Below, piece after piece: positions 39,830 through 51,074 of a stretch of DNA of 64,000 nucleotides. How positions within the stretch are numbered: position 1 is the first letter of the stretch; each line of letters starts with the position of its first letter. The notes beneath the pieces were generated by a model. That model had not been told where the DNA came from. It made no database searches and saw only the letters and a program-made list of their open reading frames with translations. Source of the DNA: Rhynochetos jubatus (lineage: Eukaryota; Chordata; Aves; Eurypygiformes; Rhynochetidae); NCBI GenBank assembly GCA_027574665.1, contig CM050651.1, positions 5,209,501-5,273,500 of the forward strand. Reading direction: 5' to 3'. A program made the position numbers and the translations under genes.

Positions 39830-40210
39830 AGTCAAACTAGGTCTGAAAAGTCACACCCCAGAAGCTCCAAGTACCCCTAACCCAGTCCCAAGAAATGTTT
39901 GTCTCCCTGACCTGTCCTGATGAAGAACCTCCACTGACAATGACCGCCCAGAGAGGTCACCCAACCCGCGCCAGCGCACAACTACCCCAACTGCGTGGGG
40001 GTAGCCTCTAACCCACTCCCTCCTGTGCTGTTATAAACCATTTACAGCTTGTGTTCTTCTAAGCATACGTGCCAAGTCTTCATTCCTTTTGCTACAACTC
40101 GCCTTTATGACAATAAGCAATAAATTGCATTAGCGTGCACTTGAACCTCCTCAGCCCCAGTGCTCTTTCTCCTAACCCCTATCCCAGCTACTATAAGAAC
40201 ACTGGAGACG
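39830..40210 (+). mobile_element. Probable solo LTR, different ERV family
   Basis: This GC-richer block contrasts with the AT-rich flanks and carries the regulatory layout of a retroviral LTR. A TATAAA box at 40032-40037 is followed 87 bases later by an AATAAA signal at 40119-40124 (context GCAATAAATTGC), then a CT-rich U5-like end. The distance fits a short R region. I cannot name the family, and neither end is defined by a clear TG...CA pair or target duplication. It could instead be a chance promoter-like arrangement. Confidence 0.45.
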
Positions 40211-41562
40211 GGGAAAAGGATTTGTTACACAGAAGGGATCACTTTTTGGTTACTGCACTGCTCAAGGCTTAGCAACCTTATGGCTTATTAAACAGAAGCA
40301 AAACAAATAACTAAAATCACCACCATGAGTATGTATTTCTTTGGGTTTTTTTGTGGTTTCTCCTTTCCAAAATCCTGCTCAGTGTCTTACTCTTTCCATC
40401 AGTTTTAATTGGTATCTGTCACATGCTTTTCCACTCAGAGTAATGGCAAACACTAGACTTTGATGAGGAACAGCAGGTTTGTAAGTTTAATAGCAGTAGC
40501 ACCTACTTAACTGACAACAGTTGAATCTATTCAGCTATAGAGAGGTCTGACATCCTACTATGCATACTTTCATTTTTCCCTTTTCAGCAGTTGTAAGGTT
40601 ATAACAGGCATTTGTGGAGCTTGTCAATGAGAGAACAGAAGAACACTGACACCCATAAACAGGTCAGCAGTTCAAAACTCAAGTTAGCTGCATGTTTTGC
40701 TCTAGGTGATAGCCTGCCATTCTTTCTAAAGTAGTTTGGTTCTTACTCTAGAGTAAAGAGGACACGCAAAAGGCAGCAAATCACAACTCAAGTGAGAATG
40801 AAGACAACTACTTTGAAGATGCAAAAGGCACAGAATACTGATCCATTTTTCTTACTGAAGCTTTAATTAAAAATATACCTCCCATGCCACAGGGCAAAAG
40901 AATTACCTGTTGACTTTTCATCCTCAGAAACAGTCTTAGCAGCTTAACTGCAAACATGAAAAAAATGGACATTGGAGCTTCAAGCAGTTTTTGTCCTAAC
41001 TTGATAATATAAACGCTAACACAAAATATGCCTTTCTACTAACAGCTCTTTGAAGCTTAAAGGTGATTAATGCTCCTACATTTCATGTTAGTGTTGTCAA
41101 GATCTTTCTGCACAGTTCCTGCCAAAACCGAGATTTTAGAAGTGTGTATTATTTATTCTGAAAGCAAGGGCCTTTGCAAGTGACAAGAAGAGGTCTTTGC
41201 CCAGGAGCTAGTTTTGATAGCAGAAATCAGAGAGTCCTTCTCACTTCTTGTTCCACACTCATTAGCACTGTCAGAAATAGGTGTAGGTGAGAAGCCGTAT
41301 TATTCTGCTCCTCCTCCTTTGGGATGCCAGCGAGTCTTAAGGTTGACTGACACGATCCATCTTCCAAATTTATTGGATTCTCTTGTGCTTTATAAAAATG
41401 CATTTTTTACAGCTCTATTGCCTCCACTGTACTGTAATCTTATTCATCTCTCCTCCACAATTCAGCACTTTCTAGCATATTTTGTCCATGTAAAAGGAAA
41501 AGATTTGTGAAATAGATACAAGATTTGCTTATTTATAATTAACTTGGATAGACTTTCCTATC
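40211..41562. other. Unique DNA, nothing recognised
   Basis: The plus frame of 98 codons at 41214-41510 lacks splice borders and domain features. No repeats noted. Confidence 0.45.
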
Positions 41563-41846
41563 TGTACTGGATCTGGCTGGAATGGAGTTAACTTTCTTCA
41601 CAGCAGCCCATATCATGCTGTGTTTTGGGTTTGTGGCTAAACCAGCACTGATAGCACAACAGTGCTGTGGCTGTTGCTGGACAGTTCTTACACAGTACCA
41701 AGGGTTTCTCTCCCCACCCCCCACCCCCACCCCCCCCCCCACTCTCATCCCACACTAGCAAGTAGGCTGGAGGTGAGAGAAGTCAGGACAGGTGACGTGA
41801 ACTGGCCAAAGGGACATTCCACCCCATCCAACACCATGCTCAGAGC
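41563..41846 (+). mobile_element. 5' half of an ERV LTR (composite, left arm)
   Basis: Starts TGTACTGGATCTGGCTGG, a diverged form of the opening of the LTR at 38534. It follows that family through the TGTTTTGGGTTTGTGGCTAA region and the GGCCAAAGGGACATTCCA region to about ATGCTCAG (41837-41844). There the alignment stops, just before the position where the TATA box should be. A C-rich run at 41706-41741 is a local expansion. Only the U3 part is present. Confidence 0.7.
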
Positions 41847-42078
41847 TCATTGCCCCTTCCCATTACTCCCAGTGGGAATCAGGGGGAGAACAGGAAGAGC
41901 AAAAGCAAGAAAACTCATGGGTCAAGACAAAGACAGTTTAATAACTGAAGGAAGCGGGGAGAGGGCAGGGAGGGAAAGCAAGCAAGTGATGCAAAAGCAA
42001 TCACTCACCGTCTCCCACAAGACGACGGACACCCAGCCAGTCTTGGAGCAACAGCCACCCTGGAAGCAAAGTCCCCAG
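41847..42078 (-). mobile_element. 3' half of an ERV LTR, inverted (composite, right arm)
   Basis: On the minus strand this reads as the R/U5 side of an LTR: an ATTAAACTGTCTTTGTCTTG segment (polyadenylation signal at plus-strand TTTAAT, 41937-41942) followed by CATGAGTTTTCTTGC. This is the same region seen in the 14918 and 38534 copies, although the part from about 41970 to 42070 belongs to a diverged subfamily. It abuts the plus-strand left arm head to head. The right edge is approximate. The 160-codon frame at 41662-42144 crosses both arms and is not a gene. Confidence 0.65.
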
Positions 42079-45000
42079 GTTTTTTGGTTTGGGTTTTTCT
42101 TCAATGTTCAGCCATTTGCATTGCCAACAGTAACAATTAATTGAAAAAAATCAAGAATGCAAAATTTTTCCCAGTCAAGTTCCAGAAAACGATTGAGAAT
42201 GAAACAGGTTATTGGTTCTCTGAGGCACAAATTCTACCTTAGCATGTGAGTGCTTTATACCATGCTCTGCTTATTACACAGCACAAACTTTGTGAAGGAT
42301 ACTACATCACGTATTATCACACTAGGGATTTTTAGAAAAGAAGGTATGAAGAATATTTGATTCAGAAAGAAAAAAGTTTGCCATCTGATCGCATAGTCAA
42401 GAATAGTCAAAGTCAGTCATCCTTTTGTTAGGCTCTTCATCAAAAAACACAAGGTAATTCAGAAGGAAAAAATGCCGTTCTAATCTCATCTGTACAATCC
42501 CAAATACAACTAGAAACTGTATTTAAAAGTGCACCACAACCAATGGCAAAACTCGTAACAGCGTAGAAAAGCAAGTGCACAACCATCTGCCTGATACGTA
42601 GTTTGATAGATTCTTGGGGATGGTTAAGGAGAAAACTCCCCAGACACTACAGCATGAATCCATTAAGCTTTAAACCAACTTCCAATTCAATTTTTGAGAA
42701 GTTCTAAGTCCACAAAATATATACGTTCATTCAGTTAATTCAGTCAAACAAACCAATTCTCTCTCCAGTTCACATGGGTTTTGTCCTTTATGATCTCAAG
42801 CAATCTGAAATAATTTGTTCAAGAAAATTATTTGTGCAGTTCAACTTTAAAAAAACAACTCTCCCTGCTTTTCATTCGGGCTTTCTCACATCTGACTGCT
42901 GCCAGATGTTACAGGTAGAGGCAGACAGAACACACCATCTGCACTACTGAATGTCTCGGGCATATCCTAACAGGCTGTTGGCTTCATTTGAACATTAATG
43001 GCTGATGGCAGCACAGCAGGTGCAGTGGAGGACCAGTGGGAAATGTGTCGAGAAGCCCAGAATGGGCTCGGTACTTATGCACCAGATGAAAGCTGGAGTT
43101 ATAAAAAAGGCTGTTCAGTACAGATTGAAAGACATTGCAAATACATGACTTGCATTTCCAAATAATACTATATGGTGGTGTATTTTTAAAAAGCAAGTCC
43201 TAACCTATTCTATTTCATGAAAGTAATAAATCAGAAACATAATTACCAAGACATTTATAAACTGAAGTGCATTTTAGTAGCTTGTTTGGTGTGCTGCAAA
43301 AAGGTTCAATCGTATACAACTACATCGTCTGATAACATGAGACAAATACAGGACTACATACACACTTGTACAATTATAGACTTACACTTTAGTTGGTTTT
43401 AAGATACAAAGCTATCACAAATAAAGGGCATTCATTATACTATTGTGCTATTTCTAAGCAGTTCATGTATGAGTGCATAGGACCCTACCCCTACATTCTT
43501 TCCAAACAATGCAAAATCAAAATTTGGGTGCTGGTTTTTTGTTTGTTTTTAAATCACAGTTATCACAAAATCTTTCTTCTATGAGGTTGTATCAGAAGTT
43601 GATAAGCATGGCAGGAGAAACTCACTTTATTACCGAAATTATTTTCTGTTACTGCTATCCTTCAGTCCTTCTGTAACTAATACAATTTGTTGCTTTCTCT
43701 TGCAAGAATTTCTCTCCCCCTCAGGATTTGCACTGAATTATTTCATTACGAATATGTTACAGAAAGAGTTAAAAACTTCAGTTACTCTCAGAAATCATTA
43801 AATGTACTCCACCGCACTTGAGAGAAATACGTAGCTGAAGTAGACATTGTTCCAAGACGTTTCTAGTGTAGGAAGTCCAATACATACAGCAAATCACAGC
43901 TGAACTTTGTTAACATATCACTGAAGCTTTTTCATGGTACTCTGTCAGCGTACCTGTACCTACTGTGAATGAAATGTCTTTAGAGCATGAATAAATAAAG
44001 ATAAACCCACGTATTCTGTGAAATGCCCAAGTTAGTTCATGGTTTCTGTGTTAATGTGGAAAAACCCCAACTACATTATTTGATATGTAATGTTAGCATT
44101 TTTTTAACAGCAACTGAATCAAGACCTACTCATGTCACACAAACAAAACTTCTTGTTTTTAAAGATCACTGTAAATTAGTTTCCTTAGATGGCTGAAGTT
44201 TTGTTGTATCTCACTATCTGTTCTCTGACCTTACTAGTTACCTGGCACAGCTATAAGAAAACAAGTTCACAGCAGGGCCATAATTCTAAAGGTCCTTGTA
44301 TGCCTACAAATCTTAAACAAAGAATGTGGAAGAAGTAGGTATTAAAATAAAAAGAGTAGACACAAATCTGATGAACTAAGTGATGTGCTGGATCATCTTT
44401 ACTCGTTCAAAGTTGAATGACTCTCTATTGCTTCTCAGTCCCTAAATTAAGGTCAAGTCTCTCTCAGCACACTGGATGAATTCTAATTACAATCACAAAC
44501 TTTGTGCCACTGCTGCTTTAGTCAAAGCTCTCCCGTGAGGCAGGCCACTGTTCAAAGCACCCGTGACACGCAGCACCCGCCATACTTCCCTGCCACCACA
44601 CAGGCCAGCGGCTGCCGACAGATCCCACGACTGGTGGGCTGTCTGAGGCACCTCAGCATCTTTCTTGGTGAACATATACACACACACTTCAAATGTTAGC
44701 ACAAGCAATTTCAGGCCAACCACAGACGTGTCACTGGTGTAGTTAAAGTTACCTGTTTTGCTGAAGTGAAGGTGAAGTTCACACTGAACTCCATCTATTC
44801 TACTTTTCCGACTGCTTTGTCAATCAGCATGGTATCAAAATACAGGATTCCCCCATTATTTCTGTAAGTTAAAGACAGCAGTACAAACAGGGGGGAACCA
44901 AACACTAGATCTCATCACTATATCGAAAGGATTTGAAGCCTTTTACTTGCTACCCTCATTTAGGATTTAGTTTATTAAGCCTTGGATCAATACCTTAAAT

Positions 45001-45124
45001 TACATCCTTACTCCCATCTACCAAAGGCAAGTAAGGACTTTCATTCAAGAAGAAGGTAGGATCCATTTCCCAGTCACAGAACATCCTAGATGTTCTCCAA
45101 GGGGAACAGAGCAAACTCGTGGCT

Positions 45125-45222
45125 TTTCTTTCGTTTGGGTGGGTTGGTTGGGGTTTTTCTGTGGGTTTTGGTGGGGGCTTTTTTTGATGTGCTTTTGTTT
45201 TGTTTTTTGGTTTGGTTTTTTT
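45125..45222. repeat. G/T-rich low-complexity tract
   Basis: Runs of G and T like the tract at 17446, ending in TTTTTTTAAAG. Confidence 0.85.
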
Positions 45223-46318
45223 AAAGTTAAAACACCCCAGTGCTTCCAAGTACTTTAAAATATTTGATTCACTAGTCTAAAGCTCTGGCTGCCTATGTGC
45301 CTATGCCATTCTCAATATTTAATTGGATAGCACACAAATTGAGAGGACAAACTGGTAATTCTTTAATTCATACAGTTAGCTTTATTCAAGCCAATAGCTC
45401 CATTAGAGTCGATGGAAGCATTTCTTTGAGGGAAGTTTGTGGCTTTTCTTGTTCACTCTTCTTTTTGGCAGATAAGGGTGAAACAATGGACTAAGTTCAT
45501 TAACTTCAATATAGCTCCATAGGGTTTCAGTGGTATGAAGTTGATCCATTGTTTAACTACATTTTCTGACGCTTTCCTTTATTATCCTTTGAATAATTAA
45601 AACCATTGAAAGCCTGTTTCATTAAACAACTAGCTTTGATATCATTAGTTGCTTGAATAGCTGAAAGGGCAAACATATTATGAGCTATAGGTAGTTTTGA
45701 AAAAACTGTTTGTTTCCTTATGTTAAATGACACCCTCAAACCCTGTCAACAAAGATCTTTCCAGCCGATAGTACTGAAATGTAGCTTCTGTAAAATGTGC
45801 ATACAGTATTAATAGTAGATTTGAGTTCAGCAGCAAAATACCACTGCTATTAATCATAATCTGATACTAAATTAAGGGATATTAAGCTCTTAAAAATTTA
45901 AAATCTTTATTTTAACCACATTTGCTCCATTTCTTCCCACATGTTCAAGTTATAGGATACTTTTAATTTAGCAGAAGGACAGGTAATGTTTTCCCTCAGA
46001 CTGAATCAATATTAAGGCAGGTATCAGTTATCATCTTAAGAGAAAGCTTAGGCCCAAATGCACAAAGGCAAACGAGGAATTGATTCCTACCAGTGAAGAG
46101 GGTCAAATAGGAATTGTATTATTCCTTCTGTCTTCCCTAGGAACTCTTATAGTCTATATATCATCATTAGTGGAGGGGAAAAAAAAGAGGTACCAAAATA
46201 TCATCCCACACTTTCTTTAATCATATAAAAAAAAGTAATCACATAAGCATTATTCATTCAGAAACTGTCTCATTTTCAACAGCCTAGGGCTAACGGGAGA
46301 TACAGATGGGAGGAAGTT

Positions 46319-46380
46319 AACAGAACAATCTACAGAGAGGAACTTGTCATGCAAATCACTATTTCAAAGGAAATAAAGGA
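46319..46380. promoter_or_regulatory. Octamer plus SOX-like motif cluster
   Basis: A perfect octamer ATGCAAAT lies at 46349-46356, 19 bases after a SOX-type AACAAT core (46325-46330). It is followed by an A/T-rich CTATTTCAAAGGAAATAAAG segment. The block is free of repeats. POU and SOX factors often act on nearby sites, but the spacing here is longer than the classical adjacent pair, so a regulatory role is a guess. Confidence 0.25.
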
Positions 46381-49300
46381 TAGAGGAAGAGTATTCTGAG
46401 CTTGCTCCGCTGCTAAATATAGGCTGGAAGATAGCCATTTAAAAGTATTTATTACTATTTATATGCACATATATGCCAATTACTTCTGTAAATCTGTTAC
46501 CAAATCAAGCAGCTTTGCAGGGCTATACTTTCACTTGAAATGTAAGAAGGTTAAAGAAGCTTCCTGTATTGCATTTTCCTCCCTTTAATGATTTATTTAA
46601 ACAGCCCAAGTTGCTGGGTCTTTTTCTGCATGTCAGTTATAAACATTCTTTAACATAATTTGTTTTATGGCTTTATGAACTGTTGCAACATCTTTGAATA
46701 TGTAACCAGCAGCAAAGACCTGGCTTTTGAGAACAGTGCTATGTGACATTTGTGGTTGGCAGGAATGCGTTAAACGTCATCCTTCCAAGTTTGGCATGAG
46801 CAAACACAGCCTAGAAAGAATGTAAACAGAACGACCCAATGTTCAAAAGCAGTATTTCTGAGTAAAATATTCCAAATGTAATATACATTTCACTACTAAA
46901 CTGAGAGGTCAATCTCCTTCTCCTAGCAGAGAGGAGACCATTACAAAAAGGCTGAATATCCCTGCCAATAGCTTATTGAAAGCTTTGCTGTGTTGCTAGC
47001 TCAGAGCTCAGCATCCCATATCATCTGTCATGTCAAAAGTGACATGGTTGAAATAAAAATTCTGACACTTGAGTGCTATGTCAGTCTACAAACCACAAGC
47101 CCATACAAGTAGCATAATCTGCAATTATGTACCCAATATCAAAACTTAGCCCCCTCTTTTAGAGGCAGGATACTGATCTGACCGGGAAAAGCAATGTTTC
47201 AGGCAGTACCATTACTCATCCCAAAAAGACAAGTTAGAGAAGACCCCTGTTAGTGATGAATGCTATAATAGACACTGGTTAAGCACAAGCATAAACACAT
47301 CCGACAGCGTAAAGATAAGTCTGCTGTGTATTAAGCTGTAAGGGTTTTCTGAACACAAAGTTAAACAAGAACAATGCTTGTGCAGAAGCAGTTATGAGAT
47401 AAATTCCAATTTTTCTTCAGTTTCTGCCAGGTCATATGAGCAACATTTAAAGTTCATGAACGAAATCCATCAAGTCTGGCTTTTTGTGTATGCAACATTT
47501 TGGCTTTTTTTCCCCCCAGGATGTGAAAGGGAAAGAATGATTATTCTGTGACATCTTCAACACCAACCATTCCAGCCACAGCAAAAATACTTGACCTTTG
47601 ATTTGCATGGGCACATGGGCACTGGCATCTTGTTTATGACCTCTCACGATCTAAAACTGTTCCCTCTTCCCAGTGAGCTTGAAACTACATAAAGATAACT
47701 ACAGAAGCAGTCCCCTCCACCCCCCAACACATACTACTACAGACAGTTTCCTAAAAACTAAGGCCCAAAACCCCAAGCTATGATTCTGAGGAGCTCTATG
47801 AAACTGGGGAGATCCAGTTTCAGAACTCCCAGTCCAAATCAGATACCAACTCCTCAGTGGTCATTCTTGGGTTTTGACCTCAAATTGCTGACTGCTCTCA
47901 TTTCACTGTCACTAACTGAAGCGGACAGACTACAGTACGTGCTGTGAAGTAACAGTAAAGCGAACTTTGGATGTCCATACTTAATAATACAGAAGGAAAA
48001 CTTAAGGCTCTACTCTGGCTTTTTGACTACTATATTGCATACCATAGCTGGGCTACTGGCAATGAAGGCCAAGAGCAAGCTGATAATGTCTAAAGTCTAT
48101 AATGGCATTCAGTGCACTCTAAACAGTTAACAGCTAGCACCGTTGAGTAATCCTATAGTAAAACACCTCCTCAAGGTTTTCTTCTTTTCTTGACCCTTTG
48201 AATTAATTGTGGTGTCACTTCTCTAACACCAGTCCATTCTTGTCTCATGATACATTAAAATGATCTCACATCTGTGAAACAGTTTGGTTTGAGAATCAAG
48301 TATGAGTGGGGTACCGGATGATTTGAAAACAAATTGAAAATGTAAGCATACACTTGAAAAGTCCACACTGTGACAAGAGACAACATTCTACACGCACACA
48401 CTTTCCATGCCATCATCACTACAGACCCCCTTCCAGCTGCACACAAGAGGCTGGAACTGCACCGCAGGTGTTAGCAGCAAGCAAAGGAAATGCTGCTCTG
48501 CACTCTGCCTGAGCTGAGCACCAGACTATGCCAGTTTGAAAAAAAAAAAAAAAAATCAGAGCTGCTACATTTTCTGGTGGCATCTGAGTTTTAAGATTAC
48601 ATTTTGCTGCTAAGCACCCTATGACAGACGAGGGCAGCTACAGAATAGAGAGTGCCTTGAAGGCAGGATTCTCTCAAAAACATAAGATCCTTTCTATCCT
48701 TTACTGGTTTTGCCAGTGCACAATATGGCAACTTCAAGCGTATTACCCACTGGAATATTACACCACTGAGCAGCACAAGATAGCATTCCCTTGCAGTGGC
48801 ACTAAAATAAATTTGCTGAAGAAGGCAATAGGCAGTAGGAGATGAAATGCATGCTCCAGTTTTCAAGGAAAGCATGTTAATGCCTAATACATGGTGGGGG
48901 GAGGAATAGTAACAAAAATAAGAAGAAAATATATCCATTATAAAAACGTTGCTTAAGTGCTGCCAGGGGAAGATCAGCAGGACCTACAGTGATCTGCTGA
49001 GTAAATGCCGGTCATGCAAGCTAAAACTGCCCAAGAGCAGCTTTCAGTGACATATCCAATTTCAGCGTTTACAATGCATGAACTATTAAACTCAACCAAT
49101 ATGACTCTTTATGGCAGCCTTTTTCAGAGCTATATGCTGACTAACACTTTAACACAGAAAAGTGTTTTGTTTGCTTTTCAGAACATATTTCTCAAGGAAA
49201 AGTGCTAGCTTGTAGTAACAGACTGATTGAGATCCCGGTGACAGCAAGAAAATATCCCGAACAAACTGTATCAACATTCCTATCCACCAGCTATCTGCAC

Positions 49301-50548
49301 ACCAACATGACTCCCTTTGTGGTGTTTTCTTTGAGAAACAGGGTAGTATGTGTAATAACTAGGGTAGAAGTAGGTATAATTTCAAACTAGCAAATTCAGT
49401 TTGTCAGACATTCTTGTCTCAAATACATGAATAGTGCCATTAATAAGGGGCCAAGATTAAGGTTAAATATTTGTCTGAATAAATATTTACTTCTAGTTTT
49501 TATGTATGCTGCTAATAAGATAATGTTATCATTATTTAAACATACACCTTGTAGTAGTACAGGTTTATCACAGGCTAAATGCCAGCCGAAAGCACTGCTC
49601 AAATAAATGAGATCTTGACAATGTCTGCTTGGCCCTAAGTGACTAGAATAGCCCGTTATGATATGGGAAAAGCAAAGGAGGAAGACAACTTTCTTAGTAA
49701 CTGCTGCGAATTTCACCTTTCCATAACACACTTGGAATGGGAATCCAGAAGGGAATAGAAACCCCAGAACCAGCACTAACTGGCCTCACATATAGAGTCA
49801 GAGGGATTAGCCTGGGGGCTATGCAGTCATCAAGGCCACTGGCACCTCACCCCAACAATGTAACCTAGAAAGTGTAAGTAGTTACAACAATAGCTCCTCC
49901 TGGGCTAAACCCAGACTGATACCTGACACCTGGCAGAGAGCAGGGCCCCAGGTGGAACTGCTATGCACAGGGGCACAGCCACCAGCCAGGGCTCTAACAT
50001 ACCAAGCTGTCAGAGCAACGGTCCTGTTCCCTGTGTCTGTGGTGTCAGCCTGACCTGCACTGGAGAGAAATCACTGGCCATCCACTCTACCTGTCCCACT
50101 CACTAAATATTTTTCAGGTTATACAATCACCAAGCGGTGCAGTTCTGCTTTCCCAATCCCTGTAACAAGGGCTCTTCCAAAAGCTATTATAAATTACTTC
50201 TAAGCATTGGTTTATCCTTAACTTCTCACTAGCAACCTAGATTTAGATGGTGGATGTAAAGAAACAGAAAGCGAGGGCCGAGAGCTACCACAAAATTTTA
50301 TTCTGAGTTAGTTCTCTGGGTTCCTTCGATATCTTGTCATGTGTTAGCAAAAATTGCAAGGTGGTACTATGGAAGCAGGTTGCAGACCCACCAGCCTTTA
50401 CCTCACTTGTGTCAACCATACAAGGTTACTGAGTTTAATGGCAGAGGTACAATAGATTTCAACAAGGTCTTGCTTTCACTCCCAGAGGACATGCACCGCA
50501 TGAGTGTAAACCAAGAATGCTCAGAAAAGCAATCAGTAGTTCTAGATT

Positions 50549-50592
50549 CGTTGGGTTTTGGGGTTTTTTGTTGTTGGTTGGGTTTTTTTTTT
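50549..50592. repeat. G/T-rich low-complexity tract
   Basis: G runs of three to four separated by T runs, ending in about ten Ts followed by AAG. Confidence 0.85.
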
Positions 50593-51037
50593 AAGCTGCA
50601 TGGGTACCATCATCATTTATTGGTTAAGAATTCAAGTGTGGTTACATCAGGGGTCAAATTAAGCTCAGTTTGAGTAACAGAGGCTGTCCACCCTCTTCCT
50701 GGGATGGAATTGTTTTCAACTGAATCACAGTGCCTTATCTAAATCACTGGGCAATTATCCAGGCATTAGCAACACCTCAGCAAATCAGATGGGGAAGGCA
50801 TATTTGTGACTTCATGGGAAAGAATCCCTTCCTAACTTTAATGAGGTTCCTAATATTCAAAATATCCACAATTCTATTTCCATGTTGGACATATGTGAGT
50901 CCGAATGCAGACTGGAAAGGTCAGTATCATTGGATCTGCTCAGCTGTGATGCAGAGCACTCCAAAATCCCCATAAAAGTCAGAGTTATCCAGTCTCATAC
51001 AGACAGCACATTACAGAAACTGGCCCTTTTTATTCGG

Positions 51038-51074
51038 TACTCTATACCAAAGAAATACTCTATACCCAAGAAAT
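51038..51074. repeat. 18-base tandem repeat, two copies
   Basis: TACTCTATACCAAAGAAA is followed at once by a near-identical unit with one extra C. Confidence 0.85.

Noticed and set aside
41662..42144. 160-codon plus-strand open frame
   Set aside because: It runs across both arms of the composite LTR and the flanking T/G tract. It has no domain, and its proline/histidine run comes from the C-rich expansion.
48597..48938. 113-codon minus-strand open frame
   Set aside because: The opposite strand is also open over much of it and there is no domain, start context or splice support.
49396..49776. 126-codon minus-strand open frame
   Set aside because: No splice borders that pair, no domain and no codon or composition signal. 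Length alone is within chance for 64 kb.
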